Of a stretch of 64,000 nucleotides of DNA, positions 18,978-27,640 are shown in pieces. Position numbers and translations under genes: made by a program. The notes under the pieces are model-generated. The model saw only the letters and a program-made list of their open reading frames with translations, had not been told where the DNA came from and did not search any database. The stretch's first letter is position 1, and every line of letters starts with the position of its first letter. The DNA comes from Chryseobacterium sp. KACC 21268. Lineage in GTDB: Bacteria; Bacteroidota; Bacteroidia; Flavobacteriales; Weeksellaceae. The stretch is taken from NCBI GenBank assembly GCA_028736075.1, contig CP117875.1, positions 3,782,001 to 3,846,000 of the forward strand, written 5' to 3'.

Positions 18978-19508
18978 TTATTTTGTTTGGTGATTCTGGT
19001 CGTTTCTGTGTTCCATTATTTCAAGATTTGCATCTACAAAATAAGCACTTCCGAAACCATTCACGTACGCACCTTTCACAGGATGAAGCGCCACTAAGAT
19101 GAAATCTGTCATTTCATTAAGAACATCTACAATCTTACCGTGTCTTTCTTTCAATTGTCCTACAACGTTGGTCCATTCAGCAGAATCTCTTTCGATTTGA
19201 GAAGTAGAAACTTCAACTGTCAATCTTTCTCTTGCATAAACTTGTTTCGTCGCAGACTCATCCTCGATAAACATCGCAGAAACTTTTCTACCTTCCGAAA
19301 GATTCTTCGTGTGTTTTGCCATAAAAGAAACCAAAATGTAGAATTTGTTGTCAATCTCTACAAACGGCGCGTAGCTTGCGTTCGGCGTTCCTTCTGCATC
19401 TACTGTTGCCAAAGTAACGCTAAGTGTTTTAGCGATTAATTCTTTTACTTTCGGCGCAACTGGTTTTGCTTGTCTTTGGGCATCTTGCGTGTGTGTACTT
19501 TCACTCAT
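18978..19508 (-). CDS. HugZ-like pyridoxamine 5'-phosphate oxidase-fold protein
   Basis: This 176-residue split-barrel flavin-binding-fold protein resembles the HugZ/HutZ group involved in haem use. Visible family blocks are SVTLATVDAEGTPNASYAPF, an HTKNL block, and SAMFIEDES followed by ARERL. The C-terminal His-containing segment that binds haem in HugZ is not obvious, so general FMN-dependent oxidoreductase is an alternative. It is convergent with fabF and has its own terminator. A TACTTTTG box on the minus strand (19604-19611) is a possible promoter with a long leader. Confidence 0.78.
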   Translation of the reverse strand: MSESTHTQDAQRQAKPVAPKVKELIAKTLSVTLATVDAEGTPNASYAPFVEIDNKFYILVSFMAKHTKNLSEGRKVSAMFIEDESATKQVYARERLTVEVSTSQIERDSAEWTNVVGQLKERHGKIVDVLNEMTDFILVALHPVKGAYVNGFGSAYFVDANLEIMEHRNDQNHQTK

Positions 19509-19703
19509 AATGTAAATTTATTTTTGAATAGATATTAATTTTAATGTTAATGAAAATCGATTAAGAAAGATAAGTTCAATGTTTATCAGTCCTAACTACT
19601 TTGCAAAAGTAACTATTTAGAATTAGAATAAATAATTTTTACCAATGTATAATTTCATATAATGGATCCGGTTTCTTAATTTTTATATCTTAATTATATA
19701 TTG

Positions 19704-19711
19704 TAATTTTG
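19704..19711 (+). promoter_or_regulatory. Putative -7 box for ahcY (TAATTTTG)
   Basis: TAATTTTG fits TAnnTTTG and gives a leader of about 40 nt. No good -33 element was found. Confidence 0.5.
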
Positions 19712-19757
19712 CACTATAGTTTAAAGAACTGATTTTTAAATTTATTTCATTATAAAT

Positions 19758-21071
19758 ATGAGTACAACAACACAATACGTTCCTTATAAAGTTAAGGATA
19801 TTTCCTTAGCAGAATGGGGAAGAAAAGAAATCACTTTGGCGGAAGCTGAGATGCCAGGTTTGATGTCTATCCGTGAAGAATTCGGACCATCTCAACCACT
19901 TAAAGGTGCTAGAATCGCAGGATGTCTTCATATGACAATCCAGACTGCAGTTTTGATCGAGACTTTGGTAGCACTTGGTGCTGAGGTGACTTGGTCTTCT
20001 TGCAACATCTTCTCTACTCAGGACCACGCTGCGGCTGCGATTGCTGCTGCTGGAATCCCGGTTTACGCTTGGAAAGGTCTAAACGAAGAAGATTTTGACT
20101 GGTGCATAGAGCAGACTCTTTTCTTTGGTGAAGACAGAAAACCATTGAATATGATCCTTGATGACGGCGGCGATTTGACCAATATGGTTTTTGACAGATA
20201 CCCAGAATTCACAAAAGATATCAAAGGACTTTCTGAAGAAACCACAACCGGTGTTCACAGATTGTACGAAAGAATGAAAAACGGAACTTTGGTAATGCCT
20301 GCAATCAACGTAAATGATTCTGTTACCAAATCTAAATTCGATAACAAATACGGTTGTAAAGAATCTGCAGTAGATGCTGTAAGAAGAGCGACAGACCTTA
20401 TGTTGGCTGGAAAAAGAGTTGTAGTTTGCGGCTACGGAGACGTAGGAAAAGGAACTGCGGCTTCTTTCAGAGGAGCTGGTTCTATCGTAACTGTAACTGA
20501 GATTGACCCGATCTGTGCGCTACAAGCGGCAATGGACGGATACGAAGTGAAAAGATTGGACACAGTAGTTGACAACGCAGACATCATCATCACGACGACT
20601 GGAAATTACAACATCGTAAGAGGAAACCACTTCCTTAAAATGAAAGACAAAGCAGTAGTTTGTAACATCGGTCACTTCGACAACGAGATCGATATGGCTT
20701 GGTTGAACGAAAACTACGGTCACACAAAGTCAGAAGTGAAGCCTCAAGTTGACATCTACACCATCGAAGGTAAAGAAGTGATCATCCTTGCAGAAGGAAG
20801 ATTGGTAAACCTTGGTTGCGCAACTGGCCACCCAAGTTTTGTAATGTCTAACTCATTCAGTAACCAGACTTTGGCTCAAATCGAACTTTGGACAAACTCA
20901 GAAGCTTACGGAAACGAAGTTTATATGTTGCCAAAACATTTGGACGAGAAAGTAGCAGAATTGCACCTTAAGAAATTAAGCGTAGAATTAGAAACCCTTA
21001 CACCAGAACAAGCAGATTACATCGGCGTTGACGTGAAAGGACCTTTCAAACCAGAATACTACAGATACTAA
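19758..21071 (+). CDS. ahcY: Adenosylhomocysteinase (S-adenosylhomocysteine hydrolase)
   Basis: The enzyme hydrolyses S-adenosylhomocysteine to adenosine and homocysteine, recycling the product of methyltransferases. The 437-residue protein has the N-terminal substrate block ([13 protein letters not shown]), the catalytic region with DGGDLTN and [11 protein letters not shown], the NAD-binding loop [11 protein letters not shown], and the conserved C-terminus ending FKPEYYRY. Length and motifs are those of a complete enzyme. It is transcribed alone, with a terminator right after it. No SAH riboswitch-like structure was seen in the 249-bp leader region. Confidence 0.97.
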   Translation: MSTTTQYVPYKVKDISLAEWGRKEITLAEAEMPGLMSIREEFGPSQPLKGARIAGCLHMTIQTAVLIETLVALGAEVTWSSCNIFSTQDHAAAAIAAAGIPVYAWKGLNEEDFDWCIEQTLFFGEDRKPLNMILDDGGDLTNMVFDRYPEFTKDIKGLSEETTTGVHRLYERMKNGTLVMPAINVNDSVTKSKFDNKYGCKESAVDAVRRATDLMLAGKRVVVCGYGDVGKGTAASFRGAGSIVTVTEIDPICALQAAMDGYEVKRLDTVVDNADIIITTTGNYNIVRGNHFLKMKDKAVVCNIGHFDNEIDMAWLNENYGHTKSEVKPQVDIYTIEGKEVIILAEGRLVNLGCATGHPSFVMSNSFSNQTLAQIELWTNSEAYGNEVYMLPKHLDEKVAELHLKKLSVELETLTPEQADYIGVDVKGPFKPEYYRY

Positions 21072-21119
21072 ATGCTGGAAGTCAGAAGTCGGAAGATGGA
21101 TGACAAAAATATATTTAAC

Positions 21120-21150
21120 AACGCTTCAGATTTTTCTGGAGCGTTTTTTT
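21120..21150 (+). terminator. Intrinsic terminator after ahcY
   Basis: AACGCTTCAGA pairs with TCTGGAGCGTT (one wobble) around TTTT and is followed by a T-run. Confidence 0.85.
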
Positions 21151-21207
21151 ATCCCCAAAACTCACAAACCCTACAACTCTCCAAATCCCATACTCTCCAG
21201 CCCAATC

Positions 21208-21314
21208 AGGAGCTATTTCCCGCTATCCGCTATTACTCCTCGCGCCATTGCTCTCCAACCCCAAACCCACCAATTCTCCAACCCAACTGTGGGGTAACCG
21301 CTACTATCGGGGCT
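21208..21314 (+). repeat. Dispersed hairpin element, copy B
   Basis: The left end AGGAGCTATTTCCCGCTATC and right end ACCGCTACTATCGGGGCT match the end pattern of copies A, C and D. The interior differs: its inner arms are ACCCCA (21258-21263) and TGGGGT (21290-21295) instead of T/A-rich arms. Confidence 0.75.
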
Positions 21315-21365
21315 ATGGGTTTTCTCTTTGAAAGAAATTATCTCAACAAATCTCAACGACTTCAA

Positions 21366-21393
21366 TTGATTTATCAAAAAAAGAATATATTTG
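21366..21393 (+). promoter_or_regulatory. Flavobacterial-type promoter of the YiaA-like gene
   Basis: TTG (21366-21368), a 17-bp spacer and TATATTTG (21386-21393) match both promoter elements used in Flavobacteriia. It lies 31 bp before the start codon. Confidence 0.7.
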
Positions 21394-21424
21394 ATATTAT
21401 AAAATCATTAAAAAACAAAAACTA

Positions 21425-21817
21425 ATGGCAAAACAAAAAGTGTCAAATGCTTTCGTAGCAGCATCTTGGGTCGCTTTGGGCGCAGGAATGATTGGTTTCA
21501 TCACAGGACTTGCACGCGCCGATATGGAACTGAACGAGAAAGGCTACTACTTCACCATCCTACTCTATGGCTTGTTCGCAGTCGTTTCTTTGCAGAAAGC
21601 CGTTCGTGACAAGATGGAAAATATCAAAGTGACCGACATCTATTACGGACTTTGTTGGTTCGCCACATTATCATCGATCGTTCTTCTAGTAATCGGACTT
21701 TGGAACGCAACGATTCTCCCAAGTGAAAAAGGATTTTATGCCTTTGCATTTTTGCTCGCCCTTTTCGGAGCGATTGCAGTTCAGAAAAATACGCGTGACA
21801 ATATGCTGGAAGATTAA
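21425..21817 (+). CDS. YiaA/YiaB-type two-helix-domain inner membrane protein
   Basis: This 130-residue protein has four membrane helices arranged as two similar halves: a helix pair with a KGYYFTILLYG motif, then one with KGFYAFAFLLA. Each half ends in a Gln-Lys/Arg-rich turn (SLQKAVRDKMEN and AVQKNTRDNM). This internal duplication is the hallmark of the yiaA/yiaB domain family, whose function is unknown. It has its own promoter and terminator, so it is a single-gene unit. Confidence 0.85.
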   Translation: MAKQKVSNAFVAASWVALGAGMIGFITGLARADMELNEKGYYFTILLYGLFAVVSLQKAVRDKMENIKVTDIYYGLCWFATLSSIVLLVIGLWNATILPSEKGFYAFAFLLALFGAIAVQKNTRDNMLED

Positions 21818-21841
21818 AAAGTAATAAAACTATATCAGCAA

Positions 21842-21872
21842 AAACCTCTCAAATTATTGGGAGGTTTTTATA
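21842..21872 (+). terminator. Intrinsic terminator after the YiaA-like gene
   Basis: AAACCTCTCAA pairs with TTGGGAGGTTT around ATTA, followed by T-rich sequence. Confidence 0.8.
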
Positions 21873-21898
21873 TTTTTGAAAAAAACTAGCTTAACTAA

Positions 21899-22480
21899 AT
21901 GAAAAAACTGATTCTACTTTTATTTGCCTTTATTGTATTAAGTTCTTGCACAGTCAATGGCTGGGGAGATGATTCTGAAAAAATGCCAGACCATTATCGT
22001 TATCGGGTAAAAACCTTAGATAGCTTTCAAAATTTAAATCAAAATTTTATATATAAAATTACGGGAGAGCAACTATCCGAGGAACTTAAAAATCATCCAA
22101 AAGCAATTGTATATATCTTTACAAACGGCTCTTATTTGAGACTAAAGCCATTACAAGAGTTTATTGATTTTGCCAAGGAAAAAGATTACAAATTGTTCTT
22201 TGTGATGGATGGCTATATGAATCTACGTCAAACCCTAGAAGAGCTAAGCAGCAATCCATCTCCAATATTTGTTATTAATAGAAACGCTGATGAAGATAAT
22301 TTCAAGCCAAGTTATGTAAGTCGTTTTGAAAATAGACTTAACGTCAATATCTTTGTAAAAGACAAAAAGATAACCTGCTTTAATTGCCTTCTCTATTTTG
22401 AAAATGGTGCGTTCATCAAAAGAATTGAAGAATACTCTGGCACAAAACCAAGAAACAAAATTACATTCAATGGCAAATAA
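21899..22480 (+). CDS. Lipoprotein of unknown function
   Basis: This is a 193-residue protein that I do not recognise. A lipoprotein signal is clear: MKKLILLLFAFIVLSSC, with lipidation at Cys17. The mature part alternates strands and helices; the stretch AIVYIFTNGSYLRLKPL followed by FVMDGYMNL and PIFVINRN resembles the order of a thioredoxin-like fold. The usual CxxC is missing, and the only nearby pair is CFNC late in the protein. It lies alone between two terminated genes. TATTTTTG at 21871-21878 could be its -7 box, although it overlaps the preceding terminator tail. Confidence 0.65.
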   Translation: MKKLILLLFAFIVLSSCTVNGWGDDSEKMPDHYRYRVKTLDSFQNLNQNFIYKITGEQLSEELKNHPKAIVYIFTNGSYLRLKPLQEFIDFAKEKDYKLFFVMDGYMNLRQTLEELSSNPSPIFVINRNADEDNFKPSYVSRFENRLNVNIFVKDKKITCFNCLLYFENGAFIKRIEEYSGTKPRNKITFNGK

Positions 22481-22537
22481 GCTTTTAGTTATAACTCTGT
22501 AATTAGTACCTTGCAGTTTCAAAAAATTTCAAAAAAA

Positions 22538-23980
22538 ATGGAATATTCTCAACTGGAACCAAAAGTGATCTGGAAAAACTTCGAGGCACTTAATTCCGTT
22601 CCAAGACCTTCAAAAAAAGAAGAAAAAGTTATAAAATTCATAAAGGAATTCGGTGAAAAACTGGGATTGCCAACAACCGTTGACGAAGCTGGAAATGTCA
22701 TCATCACAAAACCCGCAACAGCAGGAATGGAAAACCGTCAGCCAATCGTGATGCAATCGCACCTAGATATGGTTTGCCAAAAAAACAACGACGTCGATTT
22801 TGACTTCGAAACCCAAGGCATTCAAATGTTTGTGGATGGTGATTGGGTGAAGGCAAATGGGACAACACTTGGGGCAGACAATGGTCTGGGCGTTGCAACA
22901 ATTATGTCGATTCTTGAAAGTGACGATATTCCTCATCCAGATCTGGAAGCACTTTTCACCATAGATGAAGAAACAGGAATGACTGGAGCTTTAGCTTTGA
23001 AACCTGGACAATTGAAAGGCGAAATTCTATTAAATTTAGATACTGAGGAAGATGATGAGATCGATATCGGTTGTGCTGGTGGCGTAGATGTGACAGCTTC
23101 TGCGAAATTCGATTTGAATGATTCCAAAGGCGAAACTTTCAAGATCGAGATCAAAGGTTTGCAAGGCGGACACTCTGGAATGGACATTATCAAAGGGCTT
23201 GGTAATTCCAACAAATTATTGGGCAGATTTTTATTCTCAGCTTTAGAAAATCAAATTCAGCTAAGCTCAATCGATGGTGGAAGTTTGAGAAACGCTATTC
23301 CAAGAGAGGCAAATGCTACTTTCACGGTAGAAAATTCGTCTGAATTTTTTAAGAATGTAGAGCAATTAAAATCTGAAATATTAGAGGAGTTTGCATCATT
23401 GGAAAAAGATCTAACAATTAATATTGAAAAAATAGATTTACAGGAAAAAGTAATTTCTGTTGAAAATTCTAAACAAATAATTTTCGCGATCAATGCGGCT
23501 CACAACGGTGTTTTCCGAATGAGTCCAGATGTGGAAGGTCTGGTAGAAGCCTCCAACAATGTTGCACGAGTTGAACTTAAAAATGGAGAGATCAAAATCC
23601 TTAATCTCACAAGATCCTCCGTAGAATCTACGAAATGGGAAGTTGCCAACCAACTGAAATCTGCGTTCGAAAGCAACGGTTTGCAAACGGAATTTGGTGG
23701 TTCATATCCAGGTTGGAAACCGAAGCCAGATGCAGAGATCATCAAAGTGATGACGGATCTTTATGAAAACAACTTCGGCGAAAAACCAATGGTGGTTGCT
23801 TGCCACGCCGGTTTGGAATGTGGCATCATCGGAGCCAACTATCCAAAAATGGAAATGGTAAGTTTTGGACCGACGATCAAAGGTGCACATTCGCCAGATG
23901 AGCGAGCTAGCATCTCATCAACTCAAAAATTCTGGAAGTACACACAAGAAATTTTGAAAAATATTCCCGTAAAAAAATAG
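22538..23980 (+). CDS. pepD: Aminoacyl-histidine dipeptidase (PepD-like, peptidase M20)
   Basis: This zinc metallopeptidase cleaves Xaa-His and related dipeptides. The start is taken at ATG 22538 (MEYSQLEPKVIW), giving 480 residues; the in-frame TTG at 22511 lies only a few bases from a likely -7 region (TACCTTG) and is rejected. Metal and catalytic residues are visible: His75 and Asp77 in QSHLDMV, Asp114 in LGADNGLG, Glu144/Glu145 in IDEETGMTG, and the inserted dimerisation domain with GLQGGHSGMDI. The C-terminal ACHAGLECG and SFGPTIKGAHSPDE blocks are typical. A terminator follows. Confidence 0.93.
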   Translation: MEYSQLEPKVIWKNFEALNSVPRPSKKEEKVIKFIKEFGEKLGLPTTVDEAGNVIITKPATAGMENRQPIVMQSHLDMVCQKNNDVDFDFETQGIQMFVDGDWVKANGTTLGADNGLGVATIMSILESDDIPHPDLEALFTIDEETGMTGALALKPGQLKGEILLNLDTEEDDEIDIGCAGGVDVTASAKFDLNDSKGETFKIEIKGLQGGHSGMDIIKGLGNSNKLLGRFLFSALENQIQLSSIDGGSLRNAIPREANATFTVENSSEFFKNVEQLKSEILEEFASLEKDLTINIEKIDLQEKVISVENSKQIIFAINAAHNGVFRMSPDVEGLVEASNNVARVELKNGEIKILNLTRSSVESTKWEVANQLKSAFESNGLQTEFGGSYPGWKPKPDAEIIKVMTDLYENNFGEKPMVVACHAGLECGIIGANYPKMEMVSFGPTIKGAHSPDERASISSTQKFWKYTQEILKNIPVKK

Positions 23981-23991
23981 GAACAATATCG

Positions 23992-24019
23992 AAATCCAGC
24001 AGAAATGCTGGATTTTTTG
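23992..24019 (+). terminator. Intrinsic terminator after pepD
   Basis: AAATCCAGCA and TGCTGGATTT form a perfect 10-bp stem around GAAA and run into a T-run. Confidence 0.88.
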
Positions 24020-24121
24020 TTTTAATCTGATTTATTTAAAAAATCAACAATTTAATAGACTTAGTATTAATTTAAATTTAAAAAAAACATTACTTTAGCA
24101 AACAAATTAATATTGGAATAT

Positions 24122-26863
24122 ATGAAAAAACAATTACTCTGTATTGGCATACTGGGCTTGCTTTTGGGATCTACAAACGATTTCTCCGCTCAGAGCTACA
24201 TCAATAAAAAAATCAAAGACGAGAAAGGAAATCTCAGTCTGATAACCTTCAACCAGAATAGCAACCTCACCTCATCTTCCGCTAACTCTATTTTTGCTGA
24301 AGTTCTAAAATTAGCGCCTAATGTCGAATTAAGACTGAGTCAAAATTTAGCAGACGGAAAATTCTCCGATGAGAAATACAAGATGTTCCTTAATAATATT
24401 CCAGTGGAATTTGGCGGTTACAATCTTCATTACAAAGATGGAAAACTGACAAGTATGAACGGGGAAATCTTCTCCACAGAAAATACAAAGACCACTCCTA
24501 GATTAACCTCTCTGGATGCTTTCCAAAAAGCAATTACTAGCGTGAATGCTAAAAAATATATGTGGGAAGATGCTGCCTATGTTGCAGATAACAAATATAA
24601 AAAACCAGAAGGACAATTGGTTCTATTGCCTGTACAGACCAATGCGGGCGAAACTAAACTTTACCTAGCTTATAAATTTGATATTTATGCGGCAGAGCCA
24701 ATCAGCAGAGCAATCATCTATGTGGATGCAATAGATGGTAGAATTATTTTTTCAAATGCTGTTTTGAAACATCAAAGCCAGGATCTCATTCCAAACAAAT
24801 CAATAAAGCAAACCCCAATTGCTATAAAAACTGACTATAAGAATCCTCTAATTTTCGAAACCGGAAACGCCGATACAAAATATAGCGGTGCAAAATCAAT
24901 AGAAACCACATTGTCTGCTGGAAGCTACATTTTGCAAGACGCAACCAGAGGAAATGGTGTAAAAACCTACAACCTGAAAAAGTCATCTACCATCAGTACT
25001 GCCGTTGACTTTAAGGATAACGATAACAATTGGACTTCTGCCGAACATAACAATTCAACCTTTGACAATGCTGCTTTGGACGCGCATTGGGGAGTTGAAA
25101 AAACTTACGACTATTTTAAAACAACCTTTAACAGAAACAGTTATGATAATGCCGGCGCAGTTTTAAAAAGCTATGTTCACTATGGTAGCAGCTACGAGAA
25201 TGCAGGCTGGTCCGGAACAGAGATGATCTACGGTGATGGCGCAACAAGATTCCGACCATTAACGGCATTTGACGTGACAGCTCATGAATTAGGGCACGCC
25301 GTTTGCGAATACACTGCAGACCTTGCTTATCAGAGAGAATCTGGCGCGATGAACGAAGGTTTTTCTGATATCTGGGGCGCAGTTGTGGAACACAAATATG
25401 CGCCTGAAAAACAGAATTTCCTAATTGGAGAAGATATCACAATTGCATCTCCCGGCCATCTGAGATCTATGGATAATCCAAAAGTTGCCTTGTCTCCACA
25501 GCCAGATACTTATCGCGGTATCAACTGGAAAGCTGCGACAGTAGAAGAAGGCTGCGCAACACCAAGTGGAGGAAGTTTTGGAAATGACTATTGCGGCGTG
25601 CATACCAACAGTGGTGTTCTTAATCATTGGTTCTACATTCTCGTGATGGGAAAAACAGGAACCAATGATCTTGGTAAATCATATAATGTAACAGGAATCG
25701 GCTGGGACAAAGCTGAAAAAATAGTTTACAAACTGGAATCTACCTACCTGACTGCAAACTCGACATTCAAAAATGCAAGAGACTATGGTGTACAGGTTGC
25801 CAAAGAACTTTTTGGAGACAAGACGCCTGAAGCCATTGCCACACAAGATGCTTTTTACGCCGTAGGAATTGGCGCCAGATATCTTGCCACGCCTGATACA
25901 ACTCCACCAACCGTTCCAACTAATCTTGTTGCCAGCAATATCAAAGGTACCAGTGCCAATCTCACGTGGAATGCTTCCACAGATAATGAAGATATGGATG
26001 GCTACATCATCTACAAAGATGGAACAGAAATAGCGAGAACCTCCACACTCACCTACAAAGTGACCGGACTATCAAGACAAACTACTTATAACTTTACTGT
26101 AAAAGCAAAAGATGTTTATGACAATATCTCCGCCACCAGTAATGTTGCAACAGTTACTACAACCAATCAGGTGGAATATTGTGCTTCTGCAGGAACCAAT
26201 ACAGCTGACGAAAAAATAAAACGAGTTGTTTTTGCAGACATAGACAACACCAGCACAGGAACAGCTGGCTATGAAGATTTCACCCACATTTCTACTAATT
26301 TGACAGAGTCAAAATCTTATCCAATCAGTATCACACCAGTTTGGACCAGCACGGTTTACAATGAAGCCTACTCTGTCTTTATCGACTGGAACGGTGATGG
26401 CGATTTTGATGACGCCAATGAAAAAGCGTTCACACAGACTATTACCAAAAACACGCCGGTAACGGGAACTATCAACGTTCCAGCAGGAATTTCTTTTGAC
26501 TTACCAATTGTTATGAGGGTTTCTATGAAATTCAATGCGGTACCTACAGCGTGCGAAAACTTCTCTTATGGACAGGTAGAAGATTACACGCTTATTGTAA
26601 AAAAATTACTGGCAGTTTCTGACGTTAATAAAACTAATGAGATGGCAATCTATCCAAACCCGGTAAGAGAGGTGATCAATATCCAGTCGAAAGATTCCAG
26701 TGAACTATCTTATCAGATTTATAATACTGCGGGACAAGTCGTTCTGTCTGGTAAATCTTCTGATAAAAAGATCAACGCTCAGAGATTGACTTCCGGAAAT
26801 TATATTTTGGAATTAATAAACAAAGAAGGCGTAAAATCGACTCAGAAATTCATCAAGAAATAA
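24122..26863 (+). CDS. Secreted M4 (thermolysin-like) metallopeptidase with type IX sorting domain
   Basis: This is an extracellular zinc protease of 913 residues from ATG 24122; an earlier in-frame TTG is not needed. Order: signal peptide (1-24, ending FSAQ); FTP/PepSY-type inhibitory propeptide (to about 265); M4 catalytic domain (about 300-590) with zinc ligands His388, His392 (HELGH) and Glu412 (NEGFSDIWG), the usual +24 spacing, and a GVHTNSG active-site block. Then come a fibronectin type III domain (about 595-680), a GEVED domain with VFIDWNGDGDF (about 685-830), and a type A sorting domain (YPNPV ... GNYILEL ... STQKFIKK). PorU/PorV at the start of the window would export it. Confidence 0.94.
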   Translation: MKKQLLCIGILGLLLGSTNDFSAQSYINKKIKDEKGNLSLITFNQNSNLTSSSANSIFAEVLKLAPNVELRLSQNLADGKFSDEKYKMFLNNIPVEFGGYNLHYKDGKLTSMNGEIFSTENTKTTPRLTSLDAFQKAITSVNAKKYMWEDAAYVADNKYKKPEGQLVLLPVQTNAGETKLYLAYKFDIYAAEPISRAIIYVDAIDGRIIFSNAVLKHQSQDLIPNKSIKQTPIAIKTDYKNPLIFETGNADTKYSGAKSIETTLSAGSYILQDATRGNGVKTYNLKKSSTISTAVDFKDNDNNWTSAEHNNSTFDNAALDAHWGVEKTYDYFKTTFNRNSYDNAGAVLKSYVHYGSSYENAGWSGTEMIYGDGATRFRPLTAFDVTAHELGHAVCEYTADLAYQRESGAMNEGFSDIWGAVVEHKYAPEKQNFLIGEDITIASPGHLRSMDNPKVALSPQPDTYRGINWKAATVEEGCATPSGGSFGNDYCGVHTNSGVLNHWFYILVMGKTGTNDLGKSYNVTGIGWDKAEKIVYKLESTYLTANSTFKNARDYGVQVAKELFGDKTPEAIATQDAFYAVGIGARYLATPDTTPPTVPTNLVASNIKGTSANLTWNASTDNEDMDGYIIYKDGTEIARTSTLTYKVTGLSRQTTYNFTVKAKDVYDNISATSNVATVTTTNQVEYCASAGTNTADEKIKRVVFADIDNTSTGTAGYEDFTHISTNLTESKSYPISITPVWTSTVYNEAYSVFIDWNGDGDFDDANEKAFTQTITKNTPVTGTINVPAGISFDLPIVMRVSMKFNAVPTACENFSYGQVEDYTLIVKKLLAVSDVNKTNEMAIYPNPVREVINIQSKDSSELSYQIYNTAGQVVLSGKSSDKKINAQRLTSGNYILELINKEGVKSTQKFIKK

Positions 26864-26880
26864 ATCTAAATCAATCATTT

Positions 26881-26909
26881 AAAGCTCCTGAAATTTGGGA
26901 GCTTTTTTT
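26881..26909 (+). terminator. Intrinsic terminator after the M4 protease gene
   Basis: AAAGCTCC pairs with GGAGCTTT and is followed by a T-run. Confidence 0.8.
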
Positions 26910-26932
26910 ATGTTTAACATTCATTAATTAAT

Positions 26933-26965
26933 AAAAAAACCTACTCAAATAATCAAGTAGGTTTT
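26933..26965 (-). terminator. Intrinsic terminator of the FKBP gene
   Basis: AAACCTACT pairs with AGTAGGTTT around a 10-nt loop. The A-run to the left supplies the U-run for minus-strand transcription. Confidence 0.78.
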
Positions 26966-26987
26966 ATATTTTCAGAAAGAAATTGGA

Positions 26988-27488
26988 TTAATGTCCAGAA
27001 TGACCATCTTCTCCGTGAGCGTGACCGTGTGCTAATTCTTCTTCTGTTGCTGGACGAGCATTCAGAATTTCAACATCGAAAAACAAACTTTTCCCAGCCA
27101 TTGGATGGTTCAAGTCAACAGTAACAGCTTCTGGTGTTACCTCCAAAACCATCGCCTGGAAATTATTTCCACTATTGTCAGAAAGTGGTAAAACTGCTCC
27201 AACTGGTGGCAATTCCTGACCTTCGAACATATCAACTGGTAATTGAGTCACAGCTTGAGGATCTCTCTCGCCATAGCCTTCGCCTGGTGCAATCTCGAAA
27301 GAAGCTTTGTCTCCGATTGTCAAATCTTTGATCTCCTCTTCGAATTTTGGAATCATCATTCCTACGCCATATAGAAACGTCAAAGCATTCTCAGCAGAAG
27401 TTTCTTCTACAAACACTTTCTCTCCATTTTCATCATTAGTATGTAGAACGTATTTTAAAGTCACTACATGATTTTTGTCTAATGCCAT
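26988..27488 (-). CDS. slyD: FKBP-type peptidyl-prolyl cis-trans isomerase, SlyD-like
   Basis: This is a cytoplasmic prolyl isomerase and chaperone. The 166-residue product has the split FKBP domain (LTFLYGVGMMIPKFEEEI and the closing VDLNHPMAGKSLFFDVEIL) with the insert-in-flap region between. A short His-rich tail (HGHAHGEDGHSGH) could bind nickel, although it is shorter than in E. coli SlyD and lacks its cysteines. It is divergent from radA across 152 bp. A minus-strand TAATTTTG box at 27547-27554 is a plausible promoter with a leader of about 55 nt. Confidence 0.9.
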   Translation of the reverse strand: MALDKNHVVTLKYVLHTNDENGEKVFVEETSAENALTFLYGVGMMIPKFEEEIKDLTIGDKASFEIAPGEGYGERDPQAVTQLPVDMFEGQELPPVGAVLPLSDNSGNNFQAMVLEVTPEAVTVDLNHPMAGKSLFFDVEILNARPATEEELAHGHAHGEDGHSGH

Positions 27489-27640
27489 TTTAAATTATTT
27501 AATATTATAAATTTTTGGATGATATCATTCGCGATGTATCACACCGCAAAATTAAGCTTTTGAAAATTAAGTGACGGAATTTGAAATAAAACTTCTTTTT
27601 AATCTTTTTCTTTTCCGAAATTTTTCTTGAACTTCGCAGA

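Larger units (their letters stand above)
21072..21424. other. Intergenic stretch between ahcY and the YiaA-like gene
   Basis: This 353-bp gap holds, in order, a short simple stretch of the GGAAGTCAGAAGTCGGAAG type, the ahcY terminator, copy B of the dispersed hairpin element (21208-21314), and the promoter of the next gene. A frame of 117 codons crosses all of these and is not believed to be a gene. Confidence 0.7.

Noticed and set aside
19509-19757. SAH riboswitch before ahcY
   Set aside because: No conserved pseudoknot or GC-rich helices were seen in the AT-rich leader.
21072-21425. 117-codon frame after ahcY
   Set aside because: It crosses the ahcY terminator, a repeat element and the next gene's promoter, and its composition is repeat-derived.
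22511-22537. Upstream TTG start for pepD
   Set aside because: It lies only a few bases from the likely promoter -7 region and the added residues are not family-like; ATG 22538 fits.
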